A DNA stretch of 25,607 bases from a virus, in the IMG/VR virus record IMGVR_UViG_3300047476_000514, positions 1 to 25,607 of that record; one strand, written 5' to 3'. Both the position numbers and the translations under genes were made by a program. The number at the start of each line of letters is the position of its first letter. The stretch's first letter is position 1. Below, in pieces: positions 19,721 to 25,607 of the stretch. A model generated the notes under the pieces. It did not search any database. It was not told the origin of the DNA and was given only the letters and a program-made list of their open reading frames with translations.

Positions 19721-19970
19721 AAAAAAGGGCGTATCTCTTGCAGTAGGTCGCGGTGAGAAGTTGCCAGTGTCTAAGGGCGCTGGTCTTACCGCTAAAGGCC
19801 GTGCTAAGTACAACAAAGCTACTGGATCAAACTTGAAGGCTCCACAGCCAGAGGGCGGTCCACGTAAGCGTTCGTTCTGCGCACGCATGTCAGGTATGCC
19901 TGGTCCAATGAAAGACGAGAACGGGAAACCGACTCGTAAAGCAGCGAGTTTAAAACGATGGAAATGTTAG
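19713..19970 (+). CDS. DUF6321-like basic protein (85 aa)
   Basis: The conserved block GLTAKGRAKYNKATGSNLK (about 24-42) is followed by RKRSFCARMSGMPGPMKDEN (about 51-70) and the closing GKPTRKAASLKRWKC. This is the pattern I know as DUF6321. The protein is very basic, with two conserved cysteines, and probably binds nucleic acid, though this is not shown. Its first codons after MP are AAA AAA AAG. It opens the Lys/Gly-rich cassette of this transcript. Confidence 0.8.
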   Translation: MPKKKGVSLAVGRGEKLPVSKGAGLTAKGRAKYNKATGSNLKAPQPEGGPRKRSFCARMSGMPGPMKDENGKPTRKAASLKRWKC

Positions 19971-20206
19971 TCTGGAACTTAGTCCTATCCACGACAGTGG
20001 GTATGCTGGCGTTTTTCTTAAAGGAAAAGTCAGCTGAGCTAAACCGTATTCAGATTCTTTTAAACAGAACACGGGAAGAAATTGCCAAGGAGTATGTAAC
20101 CAAGGCTGAGGTTCATAACGACATTAATCGTGTTTTAGACCGTTTAGACAGACTTGAATCTAAGTTGGACGCTTTTATAAAGGATCAAAAAAGTGCCATC
20201 AACTAG
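19958..20206 (+). CDS. Membrane-anchored coiled-coil protein (82 aa)
   Basis: Residues about 4-22 are hydrophobic (LVWNLVLSTTVGMLAFFL), followed by a long coiled coil (about 24-76) with heptad-like LNRIQILLNRTREEI and INRVLDRLDRLESKLDAF. One N-terminal span with a soluble coiled-coil tail is seen in phage spanin/holin helpers and in DUF2730-like proteins. It overlaps neighbours on both sides (13 and 14 bases). The function is unknown; a lysis or ejection link is possible but not shown. Confidence 0.65.
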   Translation: MEMLVWNLVLSTTVGMLAFFLKEKSAELNRIQILLNRTREEIAKEYVTKAEVHNDINRVLDRLDRLESKLDAFIKDQKSAIN

Positions 20207-20618
20207 TAAAAAACAACATGGATTTATGGCTGCCGTAGCTAACAATCCTAAATTTGCCAAGAAGGTTGGCGTACCTAAGTCCGTAGGAGAAGAGTTTATG
20301 AAGGCAGATAAAGGTCGTAAATTTAGACAGGGCGGCGCCCTTAAAGAAACTGATGCCGAGACCAATCCAGGCTTGGCTAAACTACCAACTGAAGTGAGGA
20401 ATAAAATGGGATACATGAAAAAAGGCGGAATGGCGCACTCAGACATGGCTAAAGACAAGCCAATGATGAAGAAGGTTGCCAAAGAAGAAGTTAAAGCACA
20501 TGAAAAAGAAATGCACGGCATGAAAAAAGGCGGTATGTGCAAGGGATACGCTAAAGGCGGCGTAACTCGTGCTGATGGTTGCGTTAAAAAGGGCCATACT
20601 AAAGGTAAGATGGTGTAA
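20193..20618 (+). CDS. Lys/Gly-rich protein with RADGC tail (141 aa)
   Basis: The start is GTG 20193 with AAAGGA eight bases upstream; an in-frame ATG at 20226 is the alternative. Residues 1-50 hold HGFMAAVANNPKFAKKVG and VPKSVGEEFMKADKGRKFRQ, a pattern I recall from small phage proteins. Two MKKGGM repeats follow (about 75-80 and 110-115), and the end reads YAKGGVTRADGCVKKGHTKG with KMV. The last 16 residues share a motif with the next gene. The protein is strongly basic and probably flexible, with a likely nucleic-acid or packaging role, unproven. Confidence 0.75.
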   Translation: MPSTSKKQHGFMAAVANNPKFAKKVGVPKSVGEEFMKADKGRKFRQGGALKETDAETNPGLAKLPTEVRNKMGYMKKGGMAHSDMAKDKPMMKKVAKEEVKAHEKEMHGMKKGGMCKGYAKGGVTRADGCVKKGHTKGKMV

Positions 20619-20620
20619 TT

Positions 20621-20896
20621 ATGGCTGACGTTAAAGACCCTCAAAAGCTTGTTGACGACATTGCTAAACAAGAGAATGAAGAAGATAAAGCTGCGGTAAA
20701 TAAGTATATTGTTGAGCCTGTTAAAAAGCTTGGCAAACGTCTTAAAGATAACGTTATGGGTACTGAAAAGCAGAATAAAGAAGCTGCTGAAAGCTTAAAG
20801 CGTGCCGGTTACAAATCAGGCGGTAAAGTTTCTTCAGCTTCTAAACGTGCTGACGGATGCGCAATTAAAGGTAAAACCAAAGGACGAATGGTATGA
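20621..20896 (+). CDS. Basic protein with RADGC tail (91 aa)
   Basis: The N-terminal half is a charged helix (KDPQKLVDDIAKQENEEDKA, then VEPVKKLGKRLKDNVMG), and the C-terminal part repeats the cassette pattern: GYKSGGKVSSASK and RADGCAIKGKTKGRMV. The final 16 residues parallel the end of the preceding protein. There is no strong ribosome site before the ATG, but the two genes are only two bases apart. The stop overlaps the next start (ATGA, 20893-20896). The function is unknown. Confidence 0.7.
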   Translation: MADVKDPQKLVDDIAKQENEEDKAAVNKYIVEPVKKLGKRLKDNVMGTEKQNKEAAESLKRAGYKSGGKVSSASKRADGCAIKGKTKGRMV

Positions 20897-21138
20897 GAGC
20901 CTCTCGTGGTATGGGCGCAATCAGCCCAAGCAAGATGCCTGGCGCTAAAAAGAAAGCGCGTCGTGATGACACCGACTTCACAGAATATGCTGAAGGTGGT
21001 AAGGTTGGGTTATACGCCAACATCCATGCCAAGAGAAAGCGTATTGCCGCAGGTTCTGGAGAGAAAATGCGCAAGGTAGGTAGTAAAGGCGCCCCTACAG
21101 CAGAGGCATTTAAGAAATCAGCAAGGACTGCCAAATGA
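20893..21138 (+). CDS. Basic protein with YAEGGKVGLY motif (81 aa)
   Basis: The product, beginning MRASRGMGAISPSKMPGAKK, is basic and flexible, with TEYAEGGKVGLYANIHAKRK (about 30-49) and a C-terminal IAAGSGEKMRKVGSKGAPTA. I recall near-identical layouts (MRASRGMG...KMP, GLYANI.AKRKRIAAGSGEKMR) in other environmental phages. It is coupled on both sides by ATGA overlaps and joins the Lys/Gly-rich cassette to the connector gene. The function is unknown. Confidence 0.75.
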   Translation: MRASRGMGAISPSKMPGAKKKARRDDTDFTEYAEGGKVGLYANIHAKRKRIAAGSGEKMRKVGSKGAPTAEAFKKSARTAK

Positions 21139-22079
21139 CAACATCAGGAACCACAACATTCAATTTAGACGTAAATGACCTCATTGAGGAAGCGTTTGAG
21201 CGTTGTGGGCTTGAACTGCGTACCGGTTATGACTTCCGTACAGCGCGCCGTTCACTGAACTTGCTTACTGTAGAGTGGGCTAACCGTGGAATCAATTTGT
21301 GGACCGTAGAACAGGGCCAGATCACGATGAATACGGGTCAGGCTATCTATGCCCTACCTAACAACACAATCGATCTCCTAGACCAGGTTATACGCCAAAA
21401 TAGCGGTAGTTCGTCTAACCAGATTGACATTAATATCAGCCGTATTAGTGAGTCTACCTACTCAACAATTCCAAATAAGTTGACAACTGGACGCCCAATT
21501 CAAGTATGGATTAACCGTCAATCAGGTCAATCAAGCGTAACAGCGTCAACTTTATCTACAACGATTACAGCAACATCGACATCTATTAGCTTGTCTGATG
21601 TAACCGTGTTGCCAGCAGCTGGCTTCATCAAGCTTGATAACGAATTAATCAGCTATAACACCTTGACGCTAACCAGCACGTCTGGGACTGCTGGCGTATT
21701 GACTAACTTAGGTCGTGGTCAGCAAGGCACAATTCCAGCAGGTCATACCGCTGGCGCCATTGTGTCAATCGTTAACCCACCATCGATTAACGTATGGCCA
21801 GCCCCTAATGCTGGTGGTGGCTATACATTCGTTTACTGGCGTATGCGCAGGGTTCAGGACGCTGGAACAGGCGTTACAGACCAAGACATCCCATTCCGCT
21901 TTATTCCTTGCATGGTAGCTGGATTGGCTTACTACATTTCTATGAAGAAGCCAGAGGTATCACCAGACCGTGTATTGATGCTAAAGCAGGATTATGAGCA
22001 ACAATTCCAGTTAGCATCTGACGAAGATAGAGAAAAAGCACCAGTGCGTTTTGTACCAAGGAGCTTGTTCTATGCCTAA
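21135..22079 (+). CDS. Head-tail connector/adaptor protein with inserted domain (314 aa)
   Basis: An N-terminal helical part (NDLIEEAFERCGLELRTGYD, FRTARRSLNLLTVEWANRGI, about 14-54) and IYALPNNTIDLLDQVIR match adaptor proteins of the P22 gp4/T7 gp11 sort that I recall under names such as tail tubular protein A. The final part (SINVWPAPNAGGGYTFVYWR, IPFRFIPCMVAGLAYYISMK) completes that pattern. Between about 131 and 213 sits an extra module with FIKLDNELISYN and LGRGQQGTIPAGHTAGA, which resembles a repeat found in tail-fibre proteins. The start overlaps the preceding stop (ATGA). Confidence 0.82.
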   Translation: MTTSGTTTFNLDVNDLIEEAFERCGLELRTGYDFRTARRSLNLLTVEWANRGINLWTVEQGQITMNTGQAIYALPNNTIDLLDQVIRQNSGSSSNQIDINISRISESTYSTIPNKLTTGRPIQVWINRQSGQSSVTASTLSTTITATSTSISLSDVTVLPAAGFIKLDNELISYNTLTLTSTSGTAGVLTNLGRGQQGTIPAGHTAGAIVSIVNPPSINVWPAPNAGGGYTFVYWRMRRVQDAGTGVTDQDIPFRFIPCMVAGLAYYISMKKPEVSPDRVLMLKQDYEQQFQLASDEDREKAPVRFVPRSLFYA

Positions 22080-22500
22080 TCGTTTTGCTTCTGGCAAGTA
22101 TGCGATTGCGCAATGTGACCGATGCAACTTTAGGTACAAGCTAAAGCAATTAAAAAAGCTAACAATCAAGACACAACAGAAGAACATTCTGGTATGTCCT
22201 GAGTGTTGGGAGCCGGATCAGCCTCAGTTGTCATTGGGTATGTACCCAGTTGATGACCCGCAAGCCGTGCGTAACCCAAGGCCAGATACAACGTATCAAA
22301 TGTCTGGAACTAGCGGTTTACAAGAGTTATTGTTTGATAGTCCTACAATTGAAGGTGTAGGCTATCCAGAAGGTGGTAGTAGAGTGTTTCAGTGGGGATG
22401 GGCGCCAGTTGGCGGGGCAAGTTATTTTGATGCAGCTTTAACACCAAATGACTTGATTGCAGTGGGACAAGTTGGTACAGTTACAGTTAATATTACTTAG
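22072..22500 (+). CDS. Zinc-ribbon structural-type protein (142 aa)
   Basis: ATG 22072 (MPNRFASGKYAIAQCDRCNF) has AAGGAG eight bases upstream and overlaps the connector by 8 bases; a longer in-frame reading would start inside that gene. CDRC (about 15-18) and CPEC (about 43-46) form a four-cysteine zinc site, followed by LGMYPVDDPQAVRNPRPDT (about 56-74) and a C-terminal RVFQWGWAPVGGASYFDAAL with LTPNDLIAVGQVGTVTV. I recall this family next to connector genes in environmental phages. A bridging role at the head-tail vertex is plausible, not shown. Confidence 0.78.
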   Translation: MPNRFASGKYAIAQCDRCNFRYKLKQLKKLTIKTQQKNILVCPECWEPDQPQLSLGMYPVDDPQAVRNPRPDTTYQMSGTSGLQELLFDSPTIEGVGYPEGGSRVFQWGWAPVGGASYFDAALTPNDLIAVGQVGTVTVNIT

Positions 22501-22509
22501 GAGTAAATC

Positions 22510-22704
22510 ATGGGATACAAATCAGGCGCAGACGGCATCACTAAAAAAGGCAAAACCAAAGGTCGTAACCTTGGTGATTCAGGCCCATCAGTGGGTATTG
22601 AAAAAGGTCCAAAGCACAGTGGTTCTAAAGGCGGCAAAAAGAACATCGATATGAAAACTATGGGTCGTGGCTTAGCTAAAGTTGCTGCTCAAAAGAGAGG
22701 CTAA
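22510..22704 (+). CDS. Small Lys/Gly-rich protein (64 aa)
   Basis: TAGGAG precedes the ATG. It opens MGYKSGADGITKKGKTKGRN, the cassette motif placed at the N-terminus rather than the C-terminus, and continues basic and Gly-rich to SKGGKKNIDMKTMGRGLAKV. It is probably flexible. The function is unknown; its likeness to the RADGC-tailed genes 1.6 kb upstream points to shared origin. Confidence 0.7.
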   Translation: MGYKSGADGITKKGKTKGRNLGDSGPSVGIEKGPKHSGSKGGKKNIDMKTMGRGLAKVAAQKRG

Positions 22705-22706
22705 TC

Positions 22707-22967
22707 ATGGCTTACAGCATGAAAAAAGGCGGTAAAGAAGTAGGCCCAGCTTCTGTATATGCAGAGCCACACACTATGGATGGTAAAAAGATGAAGAGCG
22801 CAAAAGATTCAGTAGTCAAGCCAGGCAATGGCATGGACAAGGTTAATATGTCAGTTGCTGGCATCAGCAAAGGCAATTACCCACCAGAAAACAAGTATGG
22901 CAAGATCCAGATGCGCGGTACAGGTGCAGCCACCAAAGGCAAAATGTCTAGCGGAAAAATGGGCTAA
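22707..22967 (+). CDS. Small Lys/Gly-rich protein (86 aa)
   Basis: It starts MAYSMKKGGKEVGPASVYAE after GAGAGG. The blocks YAEPHTMDGKKMKSAKDSVV, NMSVAGISKGNYPPENKYGK and IQMRGTGAATKGKMSSGKMG are all polar and flexible. R-G-T-G-A-A-T-K-G is reminiscent of the R-G-x-G-x-A-x-x-G ends I recall in similar phage proteins. The stop shares a base with the next ATG (TAATG). The function is unknown. Confidence 0.7.
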   Translation: MAYSMKKGGKEVGPASVYAEPHTMDGKKMKSAKDSVVKPGNGMDKVNMSVAGISKGNYPPENKYGKIQMRGTGAATKGKMSSGKMG

Positions 22968-23641
22968 TGAATTACACAGAGTTATCCGCTAGGATTCAAG
23001 CGTATTGCGAGAACGAGTTCCCAGCTTCGGCTGGTAATTTGACGTCTGCTGAGCAGATTGCTACGTTTGTTGAGCAAGCTGAAGAGCGTATTTATAACTC
23101 GGTTCAGTTCCCTGCGTTGCGTAAAAACGTGACAGGCACGCTGACCGCAAACAATAAGTACCTATCTTGCCCAAATGATTTCTTGGCTGTTTACTCTATG
23201 GCGGTCATCCAGGCTGATGGTAGTTACGAATACCTTTTAAATAAGGACGTTAACTTCATTCGTGCAGCTTATCCGGTCCCGACAGACACTGGTGTTCCTA
23301 AGTATTACGCTCTTTTTGGGCCGCAATACACATTAGGTACAGAGCTGTCGTTTTTTATTGGTCCAACCCCAAACGCGAATTTAAATGTAGAACTTCACTA
23401 CTTCTTCTACCCACAGTCAATTGTTACTGCTGGTACAAGCTGGTTAGGCGACAATTTTGATCCTGTGTTGTTGTATGGTGCGTTGCGTGAAGCTTATATC
23501 TACATGCGCGGTGAAGCTGACATGATTGCCAATATTGAAGGTAAATACCAAGAAGCATTGGCACAAGCTAAACGTCTAGGCGATGGCATGGAGCGTGGTG
23601 ACGCATACCGTGATGGCCAATTTAAGATGAAGGTCGTATGA
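22967..23641 (+). CDS. Second adaptor-type protein (224 aa)
   Basis: The start MNYTELSARIQAYCENEFPA and the following AEERIYNSVQFPALRKNVTG (about 37-56), CPNDFLAVYSM and YLLNKDVNFIRAAYP (about 88-102) match phage adaptor proteins as I recall them, as do the C-terminal VELHYFFYPQSIVTAGTSWL and DNFDPVLLYGALREAYIYMR (about 162-181). Together with the gene at 21135 it gives two connector-class proteins, which suits a ring-on-ring neck. The exact position in the neck cannot be told from sequence. Confidence 0.8.
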   Translation: MNYTELSARIQAYCENEFPASAGNLTSAEQIATFVEQAEERIYNSVQFPALRKNVTGTLTANNKYLSCPNDFLAVYSMAVIQADGSYEYLLNKDVNFIRAAYPVPTDTGVPKYYALFGPQYTLGTELSFFIGPTPNANLNVELHYFFYPQSIVTAGTSWLGDNFDPVLLYGALREAYIYMRGEADMIANIEGKYQEALAQAKRLGDGMERGDAYRDGQFKMKVV

Positions 23642-24060
23642 TCGTTCAAACACAATGCACATCGTTTAAAGTAAATCTATTAAAGGGTCTGGAGAACTTC
23701 AACACTGGTTCTCCTTACACCTACAAGATTGCTTTGTATAACGCCAACGCTGACCTTGATGCTAATACCACGGTGTATACAACTCAAAACGAAGTAACTG
23801 GCACTGGCTATACAGCAGGCGGCTTGACTTTGGTTCCAGCCGTACCTACCAGCGGAAATACTACTGCGTTTATTAGTTTTGCTAACGTTTCATGGTCCTC
23901 TTCTAGCTTTACTGCTAGGGGTGCCTTAATCTACAATAGCACTACAAGCGCAGCAGTTGCAGTATTAAATTTTGGGTCTGATAAAACTGTTACTAATCAG
24001 ACTTTTACGGTAACATTCCCAGCAGCAACGGCAGATACTGCTGTCATTCGAATTAGTTAA
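23638..24060 (+). CDS. Structural-type beta protein (140 aa)
   Basis: It overlaps the upstream stop (ATGA, 23638-23641). The visible pattern, QTQCTSFKVNLLKGLENFNT then YKIALYNANADLDANTTVY, NEVTGTGYTAGGLTLVPA and TARGALIYNSTTSAAVAVLN, ends in a final strand series VTFPAATADTAVIRIS. I recall this layout from tail-associated proteins of related phages (K-x-A-L-Y...N-E-V-x-G-x-G-Y...G-A-L-I-Y). It is probably a virion component; its location in the particle is unknown. Confidence 0.75.
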   Translation: MIVQTQCTSFKVNLLKGLENFNTGSPYTYKIALYNANADLDANTTVYTTQNEVTGTGYTAGGLTLVPAVPTSGNTTAFISFANVSWSSSSFTARGALIYNSTTSAAVAVLNFGSDKTVTNQTFTVTFPAATADTAVIRIS

Positions 24061-24069
24061 GGAGCATTT

Positions 24070-24666
24070 ATGAGCAATATAGATAAAGCAAAATTTGGAG
24101 ATAGTTGCGCAGCGACTGCTTCTTACGGTGGCGGTTCAGAAGAATCCGTTGGTTTAAAAGGTGTTTACGTAGCTACTTGTTACGATGCTGATGGCAATGA
24201 AAAATGGTCAGACGTTATTGAGAACTTAACTACAAACGTAGGCCGTGCTAACTTGATGGATTCATACTTCGCTAACACAGGTGGTGGCGCTATTGTTATG
24301 GGTCTAGGTGGTGCAAACGGTTCATCAACATTTACTCCAGCTTATGCAGATACTCAAGCAAGCCATGCAGGCTGGTTTGAAGTAGGCGGTGCTAACGCCC
24401 CTACATACTCTGGTACACGTAAGACTCCATCGTTTTCTGCATCTACAGTAGCTAACCCATCAGTATTGTCAACAAGCGCATCTGTGACTTTCTCAATGAC
24501 TGGTTCAGGCACTGTTTACGGCGCGTTCATTAACGTTGGTGGTTCTACAGCAATTGATAACACCACAGGCACATTGTTCAGCATCGGCGCATTTACCGCT
24601 GGTTCAAAGACTGTAACCGCTGGCGATAGCATCAACGTCACGTACACGCTCAGCGCAGCAGGCTAA
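24070..24666 (+). CDS. Structural-type beta protein (198 aa)
   Basis: AAGGAG precedes the ATG. It contains GVYVATCYDADGNEKWSDVI (about 31-50) with ENLTTNVGRANLMDSYFA (about 51-68), a pattern I recall from uncharacterised phage structural proteins (G-x-Y-x-x-x-C-x-D-x-D-G-x-x-K-W, N-L-x-T-x-V-G). The rest is Thr/Ser/Gly-rich beta sequence (SVTFSMTGSGTVYGAFINVG). It is probably an appendage or tail-surface protein. The homing endonuclease gene begins one base after its stop. Confidence 0.75.
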   Translation: MSNIDKAKFGDSCAATASYGGGSEESVGLKGVYVATCYDADGNEKWSDVIENLTTNVGRANLMDSYFANTGGGAIVMGLGGANGSSTFTPAYADTQASHAGWFEVGGANAPTYSGTRKTPSFSASTVANPSVLSTSASVTFSMTGSGTVYGAFINVGGSTAIDNTTGTLFSIGAFTAGSKTVTAGDSINVTYTLSAAG

Positions 24667-24667
24667 T

Positions 24668-25249
24668 ATGTTTTATACATATGCGCACTATACCCCGCAA
24701 GGTAGGCTTTTCTACATCGGAAAAGGTCAGGGGAAGCGTGCGCAGTCTTTAAAAGGACGAAATAAGTATTGGCACAGAGTGGTACAAAAGCACGGCAAAC
24801 CAAATGTTCAAGTGTTAGCAAGTTGGAAAACCGATGAAGAAGCTTGTAGCCACGAAATATTACTTATTGAATGTTTTAAAGACCTTGGGTATAACCTTTG
24901 TAATATGACCGCTGGTGGTGAAGGCACTTATGGCGTTGCCCCGTGGAATAAAGGAAAGCCTTGGAGCGAAGAAGTAAAGCTTAAACAAGGTGTAAAAAAC
25001 GTAGGCAATAAAAATTGGGTTGGTAGAAAACATTCAGCCGAAGCAATCAATAAACAAAAACAAGCTAAAGTAAAGTTTAAATTTATTGGTACATGTATAA
25101 GTACTGGAAAAACAGTTACTATTCTTGGTAAAGGCGCCATGAAAGATTTTGGTTTTACTTCAACGCACGTTTATAGATGTGCTGATGGTAAATCTCCATC
25201 ACATAAAGGGTATACTTGGCGTAAAGAATTATTGGGGGCTACATGCTAG
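24668..25249 (+). CDS. Free-standing GIY-YIG homing endonuclease (193 aa)
   Basis: The GIY-YIG domain occupies residues 1-90: YTYAH (3-7) and FYIGKG (15-20) replace the two signature triplets, R24 is the conserved arginine, E63 in SHEILLIECF the catalytic glutamate, and YNLCNMTAGGEGTYG (75-89) the closing block. PWNKGKPWSEEVKLKQG with GRKHSAEAINKQ (about 92-130) are NUMOD3-type DNA-binding repeats, and TVTILGKGAMKDFGF with VYRCADGKSPSHKGYTW (about 149-184) a NUMOD1/IENR-like tail. It is not within an intron. There is no clear ribosome site before the ATG. Such enzymes cut homologous sites in rival phages and spread their own gene. It is A-richer than its neighbours, in line with later acquisition. 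Confidence 0.92.
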   Translation: MFYTYAHYTPQGRLFYIGKGQGKRAQSLKGRNKYWHRVVQKHGKPNVQVLASWKTDEEACSHEILLIECFKDLGYNLCNMTAGGEGTYGVAPWNKGKPWSEEVKLKQGVKNVGNKNWVGRKHSAEAINKQKQAKVKFKFIGTCISTGKTVTILGKGAMKDFGFTSTHVYRCADGKSPSHKGYTWRKELLGATC

Positions 25250-25607
25250 TTCTTGCCGATAGAGTCCAAGAAACTACAACCACTACAGGCACAGGCACGG
25301 TAACACTTGCAGGTGCTGTGCAAGGGTTTCAAACATTTTCTTCTGGTATTGGCGTTGGTAATACAACGTTTTACACGATTGCTGATCAAGGCGGTTCAAA
25401 CTGGGAAGTTGGCGTAGGCAGTGTTGGCTCAGGAACTCTAAGCCGTGACACGGTTCTTGCATCTTCTAATGGCGGTTCACTAGTTAACTTTAGCGCTGGC
25501 ACAAAGACTGCGTTCGTAACCTACCCGTCTGAAAAGTCAGTCAATCTTGACATAGCTGGTAACGTTAACATTCCTAACAAGCTTGTTATTGAGAACACAG
25601 CTTTAAC
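25243..25607 (+). CDS. Tail/appendage protein, 5' part (121 aa visible)
   Basis: ATG 25243 lies inside the last codons of the endonuclease gene, with GGGGG eight bases upstream, and the frame is open to the window edge. The start MLVLADRVQETTTTTGTGTV leads into a repeat-type beta module, GAVQGFQTFSSGIGVGNTTF, WEVGVGSVGSGTLSRDTVLA and FVTYPSEKSVNLDIAGN, which I recall from the front end of phage tail-fibre or tail-spike proteins. The visible part lacks any enzymatic motif. The gene would follow the structural operon and continue to the right. Confidence 0.8.
   Translation, partial: MLVLADRVQETTTTTGTGTVTLAGAVQGFQTFSSGIGVGNTTFYTIADQGGSNWEVGVGSVGSGTLSRDTVLASSNGGSLVNFSAGTKTAFVTYPSEKSVNLDIAGNVNIPNKLVIENTAL

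Noticed and set aside
19713-19735. Second A-AAA-AAG slippery site at the start of the DUF6321-like gene
   Set aside because: It falls within the first five codons, where a shift would yield only a tiny peptide; Lys-rich coding explains the A-run.

Overview
The window is a stretch of a tailed double-stranded DNA bacteriophage genome (Caudoviricetes), probably podovirus-like. It holds a continuous packaging and head module: small terminase, large terminase, portal, GroES-like co-chaperonin, scaffold, major capsid protein and two adaptor-type connector genes. No tape-measure or tail-tube gene is visible. Gene density is very high, many genes are joined by ATGA stop/start overlaps, and there is no tRNA, rRNA, integrase or insertion sequence. 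The protein families look like those of uncultured freshwater phages. That is an impression from memory and the host cannot be assigned.

Layout. (1) 1-4767, plus strand: a chain of very small coupled genes whose 3' ends are copies of one repeat, then a DUF6378-like protein, a ParB-like protein, an SF2 helicase with a C-terminal zinc ribbon and a TOPRIM primase-like protein. This is an early/replication module. (2) 4758-9813, minus strand: about 21 small, mostly acidic, mostly unrecognised genes, tightly packed and convergent with the replication module (3' ends overlap by 10 bp). A 188-bp gap at 7563-7750 with direct repeats splits the cluster. Several of its genes encode fewer than 60 residues (57, 56, 58 and 52 aa) and are easily missed. 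(3) 9814-10151: a divergent intergenic region with a palindrome, a 13-bp motif shared with the 7.6-kb gap and a doubtful 60-aa ORF. (4) 10152-18988, plus: packaging and head genes, ended by a strong intrinsic terminator. (5) 19032-25607, plus: a promoter-like sequence and a structured leader open a second structural unit. It holds small virion-like proteins, a cassette of Lys/Gly-rich proteins sharing a short motif, two connector proteins, a zinc-ribbon protein, two further structural-type proteins, a free-standing GIY-YIG homing endonuclease, and the start of a tail/appendage protein that runs off the right edge.

How it works together: the helicase and primase would support phage replication, and the minus-strand cluster is the natural place for host-takeover or counter-defence functions, though none is recognisable by sequence alone. 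TerS/TerL would package DNA through the portal into a head built on the scaffold with help from the phage co-chaperonin, and the adaptor proteins then close the head. The points most worth a second look are the repeat-tailed gene chain at the left edge, the structured leader after the capsid gene, the slippery heptamer in the small terminase gene, the shared-motif Lys/Gly-rich cassette, and the minus-strand orphan cluster with its shared 13-mer.
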